Source of the DNA: Actinomycetes bacterium
GTDB taxonomy: Bacteria > Actinomycetota > Actinomycetes > Actinomycetales > Microbacteriaceae
Assembly: GCA_023386365.1 (NCBI GenBank)
Contig: JAEWJX010000076.1
Coordinates: 25,437 to 89,436 of the forward strand
Direction of reading: 5' to 3'
DNA: 64,000 bases
Shown here: positions 35,650-43,382 of the stretch, one piece after another
How positions within the stretch are numbered: the stretch's first letter is position 1
How the letters are laid out: each line of letters opens with the position of its first letter
Notes under the pieces: generated by a model
Told to the model about the DNA's origin: nothing
Database searches by the model: none
Seen by the model: the letters and a program-made list of their open reading frames with translations, nothing else
Translations under genes and position numbers: made by a program

Positions 35650-36768
35650 ATGTCTTACACCGAGGCGACGATCCAGTTGCTCTCGCCCCAGGGCTCCCTC
35701 CTCGAGAACGACACGACGGCTCCGTATCTGCCGTACCTCGCCGCGCTCGACGACGAGCGGCTGCGCGAGTTCCACCGCCAGATGGTGGTCACCCGCCGTT
35801 TCGACATCGAGGCCGGCAACCTGCAGCGACAGGGACAGATGGCGCTCTGGATCCCCAGCCTCGGCCAGGAGGCCGCGCAGGTCGGTTCCGCATTCGCTGC
35901 CCGCCCGCAGGACCACATCTTCCCCGCGTACCGCGAGCACGCCGTCGGACGCATCCGCGGCCTCGACCTGATGAAGATCATCGAGATGCTCCGCGGTCTC
36001 AGCCACGGCGGGTGGGTTCCCGAGGAGACCGGCAACTTTCACCTCTACACGCTGGTGATCGGCTCGCAGGCGCTGCACGCCACCGGCTACGCGATGGGCA
36101 TCACCCTCGACGGCGCGAGCGGCACCGGAGACCCTGACAGCGACACGGCCGTGCTCGTCTACTTCGGCGACGGAGCCACCAGCCAGGGCGACGTCAGCGA
36201 GTCGTTCGTCTTCGCCGCCAGCTACCGCACCCCCCAGGTGTTCTTCCTGCAGAACAACCACTGGGCGATCTCCGTCCCGGTGGAGCGCCAGTCGCGCACC
36301 CCGCTCTACCTGCGACCCGCCGGGTTCGGCATCCCGTCGGTGCAGATCGACGGCAACGACGTGCTCGCCAGCTACGCGGTCACCACGGCAGGGCTCGACG
36401 CCGCCCGATCCGGCGAGGGACCGCGCTTCATCGAGGCGCTCACCTACCGCATGGGTGCGCACACCACCAGCGACGACCCCACCAAGTACCGTGGCGACTC
36501 CGAGATGGAGTTCTGGGCCGAACGCGACCCGATCTCGCGGTTCGAGACGTACCTGCGCTCGCTCGGCGAGGGCGACGACTTCTTCGCCGAGGTCGCCACC
36601 GAGGCCGAAGATCTCGCCGCCGACGTGCGCCGGCGCACCCTCGAGATCGTCGACCCGCCCGCCACGAACGTGTTCCGCAGCGTCTACACGGATGCGCATC
36701 CGCTGGTCGAGGAGCAGGCGGCCTGGTTCGCCGCCTACGAGGCCGGGTTCGAAGGGGGTGCCGCGTGA
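35650..36768 (+). CDS. 2-oxoacid dehydrogenase E1 alpha subunit
   Basis: A 372-residue thiamine-diphosphate subunit. The TPP/Mg motif GDGATSQGDVSESFVFA plus FLQNN is intact. With the following beta and E2 genes it forms a pyruvate or branched-chain 2-oxoacid dehydrogenase; the neighbouring aminotransferase leans toward branched-chain substrates. TAGGGT is seven bases before the ATG (leaderless). The stop overlaps the E1 beta GTG. Confidence 0.92.
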   Translation: MSYTEATIQLLSPQGSLLENDTTAPYLPYLAALDDERLREFHRQMVVTRRFDIEAGNLQRQGQMALWIPSLGQEAAQVGSAFAARPQDHIFPAYREHAVGRIRGLDLMKIIEMLRGLSHGGWVPEETGNFHLYTLVIGSQALHATGYAMGITLDGASGTGDPDSDTAVLVYFGDGATSQGDVSESFVFAASYRTPQVFFLQNNHWAISVPVERQSRTPLYLRPAGFGIPSVQIDGNDVLASYAVTTAGLDAARSGEGPRFIEALTYRMGAHTTSDDPTKYRGDSEMEFWAERDPISRFETYLRSLGEGDDFFAEVATEAEDLAADVRRRTLEIVDPPATNVFRSVYTDAHPLVEEQAAWFAAYEAGFEGGAA

Positions 36769-37745
36769 CCGAACGCACCATGCCGCTCGCGAAGGCCATC
36801 AACGAGGGCCTCCGCGCCGCCATGCGCGCCGACGACAAGGTGCTGCTGATGGGCGAGGACATCGGCACGCTCGGCGGCGTGTTCCGCGTCACCGAGGGCC
36901 TGCAGACGGAGTTCGGCGAGAACCGGGTGCTCGACACCCCGCTTGCCGAGTCGGGAATCATCGGCACCGCGATCGGGCTCGCGCTCCGCGGCTACCGACC
37001 CGTGTGCGAGATCCAGTTCGACGGCTTCATCTTCCCCGGGTTCGACCAGATCACCTCGCAGCTGGCGAAGCTCACCTATCGCAACGAGGGTCACCAGTCG
37101 TTCCCGATCGTGATCCGCGTTCCGTACGGCGGGCACATCGGCGCCGTCGAGCACCACCAGGAGAGCCCCGAGGCGTACTTCGCGCACACCCCCGGGCTGC
37201 GCGTCGTCAGCCCGGCAACCCCCAACGACGGTTACTGGATGATCCAGCAGGCCATCCAGTCCAACGACCCGGTGCTGTTCTTCGAGCCGAAGAGCCGCTA
37301 CTGGCAGAAGGGCGAAGTCGCCGACGACGGCGTGCCGACACCGCTGCACCAGAGCCGCGTCGTGCGCACCGGAACGCAGCTCACCCTCGTCGGCCACGGC
37401 GCGATGGTGTCGACGCTCCTGCAGGTGGCCGAGATCGCAGCCGGCGAGGGCACGTCGATCGAGGTCATCGACCTGCGTTCCGTCTCGCCCATCGACTACG
37501 CGCCGATCCTCGCCTCCGTGCAGAAGACCGGCCGCCTCGTCGTCGCCCAGGAGGCGCCCGGCAACGTGTCGGTCGGCTCCGAGGTCGCCGCGACCATCGC
37601 CGAGCGGGCCTTCTACTCGCTCGAAGCCCCCGTGCTGCGCGTCAGCGGCTACGACACGCCCTTCCCGCCCGCGAAGCTCGAAGGCGTGTACCTGCCCGAC
37701 GTCGACCGCATCCTCGACGCCGTCGACCGTTCGCTCACCCACTGA
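36765..37745 (+). CDS. 2-oxoacid dehydrogenase E1 beta subunit
   Basis: A 326-residue transketolase-like subunit with LLMGEDIGTLGGVFRVTEGL and DTPLAESGIIGTAIGLAL, as in BkdB/PdhB. It pairs with E1 alpha to decarboxylate the 2-oxoacid. Its GTG overlaps the preceding TGA (GTGA), so synthesis is coupled. Confidence 0.93.
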   Translation: MTERTMPLAKAINEGLRAAMRADDKVLLMGEDIGTLGGVFRVTEGLQTEFGENRVLDTPLAESGIIGTAIGLALRGYRPVCEIQFDGFIFPGFDQITSQLAKLTYRNEGHQSFPIVIRVPYGGHIGAVEHHQESPEAYFAHTPGLRVVSPATPNDGYWMIQQAIQSNDPVLFFEPKSRYWQKGEVADDGVPTPLHQSRVVRTGTQLTLVGHGAMVSTLLQVAEIAAGEGTSIEVIDLRSVSPIDYAPILASVQKTGRLVVAQEAPGNVSVGSEVAATIAERAFYSLEAPVLRVSGYDTPFPPAKLEGVYLPDVDRILDAVDRSLTH

Positions 37746-37770
37746 ACCCCCCGATCCGTAAGGAGTCCAT

Positions 37771-39108
37771 GTGACCCACGCAGAGTTCCCGCTGCCGGAT
37801 GTCGGCGAAGGCCTCACCGAGGCCGAGATCGTGGCGTGGAAGGTGAAGCCGGGCGACACGGTCACCGTCAACCAGGTGCTCGTCGAGATCGAGACCGCGA
37901 AGTCGCTCGTCGAACTGCCGAGCCCGTTCGCCGGAACCGTCACCGAACTGCTCGCCGAAGAGGGCGCCACCGTCGAGGTGGGTGCGCCCATCATCCGCGT
38001 CAGCTCCTCCGGCGGCACGATCGAGCTGCAGGCCCCCGCCAACGACTCCGAGAGCCTCGGTGCGGTGTCCGACCCCACCCACATGGCCGCTCGCGCCGAA
38101 AGCGATGACGCCGGATCGGGCGCCGTGCTCGTCGGCTACGGCTCGAAGGGCGGCCACGTCGCCCAGCGCCGCAAGCGGGTCGTGGCGGCGCCCGCCGCAT
38201 CCGGGGCAGAGGTCGCCCCGGCGCGCACCGCACCGCGCACCGGGGGTGCGCCCGTGCTCGCCAAGCCGCCCATCCGCAAGCTCGCGAAGGACCTCGGCGT
38301 CGACCTGCAGCAGGTGAGCGCCACCGGCCCCGGCGGCGAGGTGCTGCGGGAGGACGTCATCCGTCAGGCCGAGCAGGCGAGCGTGTTCCGCAACATCGAG
38401 ACGCCTGCGTGGCCCGCCGAGCGCGAGGAGCGGATCCCGGTGAAGGGCGTGCGCAAGGCGACCGCCACCGCGATGGTCACCTCGGCGTTCACCGCCCCGC
38501 ACGTCTCCGTGTTCACCGACGTGAACGCCACCCGGACCATGGAGTTCGTGAAGCGGCTGAAGTCGTCGCCCGACTTCGCCGGCGTGCGCGTGAGCCCCCT
38601 GCTGGTCATGGCGAAGGCGATCATCTGGGCGGTGCGCCGCAACCCCACCGTCAACTCGTCGTGGACCGACGAGGAGATCATCGTTCGGCACTACGTGAAC
38701 CTCGGTATCGCCGCCGCCACCCCGCGCGGCCTCATCGTGCCGAACGTGAAAGACGCGCAAGACCTGAGCCTGCTCGAGTTGGCGCAGTCGCTCGAGCAGT
38801 TGACACTGGTGGCGCGCGAGGGCAAGACACAGCCGCCGGCCATGTCGGGCGGCACCATCACGATCACGAACCTCGGTTCGTTCGGCATGGACACCGGCAC
38901 GCCGATCCTCAACCCCGGCGAGGTGGCGATCGTCGCGCTCGGCGCGATCAAGCAGAAGCCGTGGGTGGTCGACGGAGAGGTGCGCCCCGCGTACGTCACC
39001 ACGGTCGGCGCGAGCTTCGACCACCGTGTGGTCGACGGAGATGTGGCGTCGCGCTTCACCGCGGATGTCGCCTCCGTGCTCGAGGAGCCGGCGCTGCTGC
39101 TCGACTGA
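37771..39108 (+). CDS. 2-oxoacid dehydrogenase E2 (dihydrolipoyl acyltransferase)
   Basis: A 445-residue E2 with one N-terminal lipoyl domain (lipoyl lysine Lys44 in ETAKSLVE), an Ala/Pro linker, a peripheral-subunit-binding domain (PPIRKLAKDLGVDLQQV), and a catalytic domain ending in FDHRVVDGD (catalytic His). It transfers the acyl group to CoA. No E3 gene is adjacent; a shared lipoamide dehydrogenase is expected elsewhere. Confidence 0.94.
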   Translation: MTHAEFPLPDVGEGLTEAEIVAWKVKPGDTVTVNQVLVEIETAKSLVELPSPFAGTVTELLAEEGATVEVGAPIIRVSSSGGTIELQAPANDSESLGAVSDPTHMAARAESDDAGSGAVLVGYGSKGGHVAQRRKRVVAAPAASGAEVAPARTAPRTGGAPVLAKPPIRKLAKDLGVDLQQVSATGPGGEVLREDVIRQAEQASVFRNIETPAWPAEREERIPVKGVRKATATAMVTSAFTAPHVSVFTDVNATRTMEFVKRLKSSPDFAGVRVSPLLVMAKAIIWAVRRNPTVNSSWTDEEIIVRHYVNLGIAAATPRGLIVPNVKDAQDLSLLELAQSLEQLTLVAREGKTQPPAMSGGTITITNLGSFGMDTGTPILNPGEVAIVALGAIKQKPWVVDGEVRPAYVTTVGASFDHRVVDGDVASRFTADVASVLEEPALLLD

Positions 39109-39128
39109 CGTCGCCCCCCGGTCGGCGA

Positions 39129-39143
39129 TGAGAACCGTTCTCA
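39129..39143. promoter_or_regulatory. Zur-type metalloregulator box
   Basis: TGAGAACCGTTCTCA is a 15-bp palindrome (arms TGAGAAC/GTTCTCA around one base), of the TGA-A...T-TCA type bound by Fur-family regulators such as Zur. It ends three bases before TAGAGT (39146-39151), the -10 of the ABC operon whose third gene encodes a Fur-family protein, so it is probably the autoregulatory operator. Confidence 0.75.
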
Positions 39144-39158
39144 GGTAGAGTGCGGAGC

Positions 39159-39965
39159 GTGTCCGAACCCGTCCTCACCGTGCGCGACGCGCAGCTGACG
39201 CTCGGCGCGCGCACCCTCTGGTCGGGACTCGACCTCGACATCGCCCCCGGCGAGTTCGTCGCGGTGCTCGGCGCGAACGGCTCCGGAAAGACGAGCCTGC
39301 TGAAAGCGATCCTGGGGCAGCATCCGCTCGCCGCCGGCGAGATCCGCTTCGAGGGGGCCCCGGTTCGCCGCGGAGACCGGCGAATCGGATACATCCCCCA
39401 GCAGCGCGGACAAGACCCGGGGATGCTGATCCGCGGCCGCGACCTGGTGGCGCTCGGGGTCGACGGCGAACGCTTCGGCGTGCCGCTGCCCACCCGCGCT
39501 CGCCGCGAGACGATCGACGCCCTGCTCGACGCGGTCGGCGCATCCCACTACGCGAAGGTGCCGGTGGCCCTGCTCTCCGGCGGGGAGCAGCAGCGGTTGC
39601 GGGTCGGTCAGGCGCTCGCCGGCGACCCGAGCCTCGTGCTCTGCGACGAACCGCTCGGCTCACTCGACCTGCGTGCCCAGCGGGTGGTGAGCGAACTCAT
39701 CGACCGGCACCGGCGGGAACGCGGATTCGGGGTGCTGTTCGTCACCCACGACGTGAACCCGGTGCTCGGCATGGTGGACCGCGTGCTGTACCTCGCCGGC
39801 GGACGGTTCCGCATCGGCACCCCCGATGAGGTGCTCACCTCGGAGGTGCTGAGCGAGCTGTACCAGGCGCCGGTCGATGTGATCCGCGCCCACGGTCGTG
39901 TCGTCATCGTCGGCGCACCCGACAACTCCCACTACCATCACGAGCACGGGGCGGTGCACCCGTGA
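39159..39965 (+). CDS. znuC: Zinc/manganese ABC transporter ATPase
   Basis: A 268-residue ATPase with Walker A GANGSGKTS, signature LSGGEQQRL and Walker B LVLCDEPLGSLD. The C-terminus is His-rich (SHYHHEHGAVHP), consistent with zinc. TAGAGT lies seven bases before the GTG at 39159. The stop overlaps the permease start. No substrate-binding protein gene is in the operon. Confidence 0.9.
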   Translation: MSEPVLTVRDAQLTLGARTLWSGLDLDIAPGEFVAVLGANGSGKTSLLKAILGQHPLAAGEIRFEGAPVRRGDRRIGYIPQQRGQDPGMLIRGRDLVALGVDGERFGVPLPTRARRETIDALLDAVGASHYAKVPVALLSGGEQQRLRVGQALAGDPSLVLCDEPLGSLDLRAQRVVSELIDRHRRERGFGVLFVTHDVNPVLGMVDRVLYLAGGRFRIGTPDEVLTSEVLSELYQAPVDVIRAHGRVVIVGAPDNSHYHHEHGAVHP

Positions 39966-40834
39966 CCGACTGGTGGACGCAGCTCTTCGACTTCAGCGAC
40001 TATGGCGCACTGCTCGCGCTGCTGCACAACTCGATCCTCGCGGGCGCGGTGCTCGGTATCGCGGGCGGGCTCATCGGTGTCTTCGTGATGACGCGCGACC
40101 TGGCGTTCGCGGTGCACGGCATCAGCGAGCTGTCGTTCGCGGGGGCGGCCGCAGGGCTCCTGTTCGGCATCGGGGTCGTCGAGGGCTCGATCCTCGGATC
40201 GGTGATCGCGGCGCTCATCATCGGCCTGCTCGGGGCGCGGGCACGGGAACGCAACTCGATCACCGCCGTGCTGATGCCGTTCGGCCTCGGCCTCGGCATC
40301 CTGTGCCTCGCGCTCTACCCGGGGCGCGCATCCACCAAGTTCGGGCTGCTGACGGGTCAGATCGTCGCCGTCGACGACCCGAAGCTGGGGGCGCTCGCGG
40401 TGGTGAGCGGCATCGTCGTGATCGGACTGCTGGTGATGTGGCGGCCGCTGAGCTTCGCGAGCCTCGACCCGGAGGTGGCGGCCGCGCGCGGCGTGCCCGT
40501 GCGGGGGCTGTCGATCGCGTTCATGCTGCTGCTGGGACTCGCGGTCGCGGCGAGCATCCAGATCGTGGGTGCGCTGCTGGTGCTGTCGATCCTGGTGACG
40601 CCGGCGGCCGCGGCGCTGCGGATCTCGAGCTCGCCGCTCTGGGTACCGCTGCTGTCGATGGGCTTCGCGCTCGTGTCGCTCGTGGGCGGCATCATGCTCG
40701 CGCTGGGTTCGAGCGTGCCGATCAGCCCCTACGTCACCACGATCTCGTTCGTGATCTACGTGGTGTGCCGGCTCGCTGGTCGCCGCCGCCGGGATCGCCG
40801 TACCCTGGTGGGGACGGAAGGAGCGCTGGCGTGA
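39962..40834 (+). CDS. znuB: Zinc/manganese ABC transporter permease
   Basis: A 290-residue ABC-3 type membrane protein with about eight or nine helices, including HGISELSFAGAAAGLLFG and LLVLSILVTPAAAALRI characteristic of ZnuB/MntB. It forms the channel with the preceding ATPase. Starts and stops overlap with both neighbours (GTGA), a tightly coupled operon. Confidence 0.91.
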   Translation: MTDWWTQLFDFSDYGALLALLHNSILAGAVLGIAGGLIGVFVMTRDLAFAVHGISELSFAGAAAGLLFGIGVVEGSILGSVIAALIIGLLGARARERNSITAVLMPFGLGLGILCLALYPGRASTKFGLLTGQIVAVDDPKLGALAVVSGIVVIGLLVMWRPLSFASLDPEVAAARGVPVRGLSIAFMLLLGLAVAASIQIVGALLVLSILVTPAAAALRISSSPLWVPLLSMGFALVSLVGGIMLALGSSVPISPYVTTISFVIYVVCRLAGRRRRDRRTLVGTEGALA

Positions 40835-41217
40835 AGCGCAACACCTGGCAGCGCGAAGCCGTACGCGAGGCGCTCGGCAGCACCGAGGGTTTCGTCTCGG
40901 CGCAGGCGCTGCACGCCTCGATGCGGGGCACCGGCTCCGAGGTGGGGCTTGCGACCGTCTACCGCGCCCTCGCCGACCTCGCGCACGAGGGCGAGGCCGA
41001 CTCCCTGCAGCAGGAGGGCGAGAGCCTGTACCGCGCCTGCACCCCCGGCTCCCACCATCACCACCTGATCTGCCGCAACTGCGGACGCACGGTGGAGATC
41101 TCGGCGGATCCCGTGGAGTCCTGGGCGCGCCAGGTGGCCGCCGAGCACGGCTTCACGGCACCCGAGCACGTCGTCGACGTCTTCGGTCTCTGCCCGGAGT
41201 GCTCCGCTAAGCGCTAA
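40831..41217 (+). CDS. zur: Fur-family transcriptional regulator, Zur-like
   Basis: A 128-residue regulator: winged helix (ATVYRALADLAHEGEAD) then a metal domain with HHHHLICRNCGR and CPEC, the two CxxC pairs of the structural zinc site. The operon context and the palindrome at 39129 indicate zinc-responsive repression of its own operon. GTG start inside the permease stop. Confidence 0.9.
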   Translation: MKRNTWQREAVREALGSTEGFVSAQALHASMRGTGSEVGLATVYRALADLAHEGEADSLQQEGESLYRACTPGSHHHHLICRNCGRTVEISADPVESWARQVAAEHGFTAPEHVVDVFGLCPECSAKR

Positions 41218-41221
41218 TCGG

Positions 41222-41884
41222 CTAGCCGAGGCGCTTCGACATCTCGCTGATCCAGATCGGCGCGTACGGCGAGATGCAGCCCGGCGCGGTGGGGTAGTCC
41301 TTCAGCACCTCGAGACGTTCGCCGATGTCGATCGCTCGCGGGCGCAGTCCGGGGTTGCGGATGCCGATCTCGGCGAGCGTGCGGTTCATCGACCACTGCA
41401 GCGGATTGGGCGCCGTCTTCATGTCGGACTCGATCGTGTCGAGGAAGACATCGAGGTCGATGCCGTCGGGCGCCTTGAGGATGCGCTCGGTGGTGAGTTC
41501 CCAGCCAGCGGACGCGACCGCCGCATCCGCGTCGCCGAGCCAACGCAGCCGCAGCTCCTCCGCGTGCGGGCTCTTCTTCACGACGTAGTTGACGAGCCAG
41601 TCGCGCACCTTGGGGGCGCGGGCCTCCCGCAGCATCGCGTCGAGCTCGTCCCGACTGTACAGCTTGGGGCGGCAGATGAGCAGCGCGAGCAACCGTGCAG
41701 GCGTCTCGTCGGTGGTCCACAGCTGGAGCGCGAGCGCGTGGTTGGTCTTCACGCGCTTCGCGATCGCGCGCAACTTGCCGAGGTTCACACCGTGGTCGTC
41801 GCCGTGGCGCTCGTTGACCTCGCGCATCCGCGGGTCGTCGAGGGCGGCCAGTTCCGCCAGCAGTTCGGGCACCGTGTCGCTCAT
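41222..41884 (-). CDS. DNA alkylation repair (AlkD-like) protein
   Basis: A 220-residue HEAT-like all-helical protein of the DNA_alkylation family (PF08713), with VNLGKLRAIAKRVKTNHALALQLW and VRDWLVNYVVKKSP segments. AlkD glycosylases remove N3/N7-alkylated bases; this distant type is not proven to be catalytic. TAGGCT lies six bases before the ATG on the minus strand. Confidence 0.82.
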   Translation of the reverse strand: MSDTVPELLAELAALDDPRMREVNERHGDDHGVNLGKLRAIAKRVKTNHALALQLWTTDETPARLLALLICRPKLYSRDELDAMLREARAPKVRDWLVNYVVKKSPHAEELRLRWLGDADAAVASAGWELTTERILKAPDGIDLDVFLDTIESDMKTAPNPLQWSMNRTLAEIGIRNPGLRPRAIDIGERLEVLKDYPTAPGCISPYAPIWISEMSKRLG

Positions 41885-41924
41885 GCCGTCAGCCTACGAG
41901 TGGCGGATGCCCGGTCTCTCGGGT

Positions 41925-42064
41925 ACCATCGGAGGGTTGCGCAGCAATGCGCTTCCCTGTGCGCCGTCGCGACCACCGGATCCGTCCGGAGGATCACGAT
42001 CTGGCGTGCCGACAAGTGACCTTGGGTGAGGCATTCGCCTCACGGTAGCGAAAAGGAATGAACC
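41925..42064 (+). promoter_or_regulatory. Leader of the rpmB operon
   Basis: TACCAT at 41925-41930 may be the -10. The following roughly 130-base leader holds inverted repeats: CCGGA-TCCG-TCCGG and GTGAGGC-ATTC-GCCTCAC (42026-42043), ending with AAAAGGA before rpmB. It could be a structured ribosomal-protein leader; no known class is recognised. Confidence 0.4.
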
Positions 42065-42301
42065 ATGGCAGCAGTGTGCCAGGTGACCGGAGCCGTTCCC
42101 GGCTTCGGACACAACATCTCGCACTCGCACCGCCGGACGAAGCGCCGCTTCGACCCGAACGTGCAGAAGAAGAAGTACTACGTCCCGTCGCTCAAGCGCA
42201 CGATCTCCCTCAATGTGTCCGCCAAGGGCATCAAGGTGATCGACGCACGCGGCATCGAGGCGGTCGTCCAGGACCTCCTCGCACGAGGGGAGAAGATCTG
42301 A
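42065..42301 (+). CDS. rpmB: 50S ribosomal protein L28, cysteine-poor form
   Basis: A 78-residue L28 beginning MAAVCQVTG. The second cysteine of the zinc-type CxxC is replaced (CQVT), so this is the zinc-independent form. It is the first gene of rpmB-rpmG-rpsN. The stop is one base before the rpmG ATG. Confidence 0.95.
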   Translation: MAAVCQVTGAVPGFGHNISHSHRRTKRRFDPNVQKKKYYVPSLKRTISLNVSAKGIKVIDARGIEAVVQDLLARGEKI

Positions 42302-42302
42302 G

Positions 42303-42473
42303 ATGGCCAAGAAGGCTCAGGACATCCGTCCGATCATCAAGCTCCGCTCCACCGCCGGTACCGGTTACACCTACGTGACCAAGAAGAACCGACGCAACGA
42401 CCCCGACCGTCTCGTGCTCAAGAAGTACGACCCCGTCGTGCGCAAGCACGTCGAGTTCCGTGAGGAGCGCTAA
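42303..42473 (+). CDS. rpmG: 50S ribosomal protein L33, cysteine-free form
   Basis: A 56-residue L33 (KAQDIRPIIKLRSTAGTG, then LKKYDPVVRKHVEF) without any cysteine, like the E. coli type. It starts directly after rpmB and ends two bases before rpsN. Confidence 0.95.
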   Translation: MAKKAQDIRPIIKLRSTAGTGYTYVTKKNRRNDPDRLVLKKYDPVVRKHVEFREER

Positions 42474-42475
42474 AC

Positions 42476-42781
42476 ATGGCCAAGAAGAGCAAGATCGCCA
42501 AGAACGAGCAGCGGAAGGTCATCGTCGAGCGTTACGCCGCGAAGCGCCTCGAGCTGAAGAAGGCGCTCGTCGACCCGAACTCGACCGACGAGCAGCGTGA
42601 GGCCGCCCGCCTCGGCCTGCAGAAGCTGCCCCGCGACGCGTCGCCGATCCGCGTGCGCAGCCGCGACTCGATCGACGGCCGCCCCCGTGGTGTGCTCAGC
42701 AACTACGGCGTCTCCCGTGTTCGCTTCCGCGACATGGCCCACCGTGGCGAGCTGCCCGGTGTGACCAAGTCGAGCTGGTAA
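42476..42781 (+). CDS. rpsN: 30S ribosomal protein S14, cysteine-free form
   Basis: A 101-residue S14 of the long, zinc-free class (LQKLPRDASPIRVRSRDSIDGRPRG, SRVRFRDMA). The short zinc type would be about 61 residues with four cysteines. With L28 and L33 it forms a zinc-sparing set near the zinc transport genes. Confidence 0.96.
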   Translation: MAKKSKIAKNEQRKVIVERYAAKRLELKKALVDPNSTDEQREAARLGLQKLPRDASPIRVRSRDSIDGRPRGVLSNYGVSRVRFRDMAHRGELPGVTKSSW

Positions 42782-42797
42782 GCACCAGATCACGTCC

Positions 42798-42830
42798 GAA
42801 GGGGCGTCGGCATCGCGCCGGCGCCCCTTC
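42798..42830 (+). terminator. Hairpin terminator after rpsN
   Basis: GAAGGGGCGTCGGC (42798-42811) pairs with GCCGGCGCCCCTTC (42817-42830) over 14 positions with one G-T wobble and an ATCGC loop. Only a weak T-rich tail follows. Confidence 0.75.
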
Positions 42831-43028
42831 GTCGTCTCCGGACGACGAGACCCCGGCACCAACCCTCAACAAGAACATGAGGGATCACCGGGGCGAAAAG
42901 CCCCGAAATGTCGGGGATCACTGGTAGTTTCGAGCACGGTTCAGGGGTCAACAGCCTCCGAGCCGACCCCCGCAGCCCCTTCGGGAGCTGCACCAGAATC
43001 CAGAAGAAAACGTCCGAGGAGGACACCA

Positions 43029-43313
43029 ATGGCTGACACCCTCAACAAGAGCGACCTCGTCGCCGCCATCGCTGCGGAGACCGGCGAGAGCCAGGCGACC
43101 GTCGGAAAGGTCGTCGACGCGTTCTTCGGCGTCGTGGCCGCGCAGGTCGGCGGCGGCAAGAAGGTCAGCATCCCCGGCTGGGTCTCGTTCGAGAAGACCC
43201 ACCGCGCTGCGCGTGCGGGCCGCAACCCCGCGACCGGCGAGACCATCCAGATCGCCGCGTCCAACGGCGTCAAGGTCTCGGCTGGCAGCAAGCTCAAGGC
43301 TGCTGTCAAGTAA
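43029..43313 (+). CDS. hup: HU-family nucleoid protein
   Basis: A 94-residue HU (NKSDLVAAIAAETGES, VSIPGWVSFEKTHRAARAGRNPATGE) that bends and compacts DNA. It lacks the long Lys/Ala tail of many actinobacterial HupB proteins. The 198-base gap upstream contains CGGGGC-GAAAA-GCCCCG and two similar words (GGGATCACCGG, GGGGATCACTGG) whose role is unclear. Confidence 0.96.
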   Translation: MADTLNKSDLVAAIAAETGESQATVGKVVDAFFGVVAAQVGGGKKVSIPGWVSFEKTHRAARAGRNPATGETIQIAASNGVKVSAGSKLKAAVK

Positions 43314-43331
43314 GTCTCACCGAGCCTCGCG

Positions 43332-43363
43332 GAGGGCGTCGACCGGAGAAGGTCGGCGCCCTC
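43332..43363 (+). terminator. Hairpin terminator after hup
   Basis: GAGGGCGTCGACC (43332-43344) pairs with GGTCGGCGCCCTC (43351-43363), thirteen positions with one wobble, loop GGAGAA. Confidence 0.75.
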
Positions 43364-43382
43364 TCGCGTTTAAGCTGGAGGG

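Noticed and set aside
42026..42043. GTGAGGC-ATTC-GCCTCAC as a second Zur box
   Set aside because: The arms are separated by four bases and the whole does not fit the 15-base TGAGAAC-type palindrome found at 39129; it is better seen as a leader hairpin.
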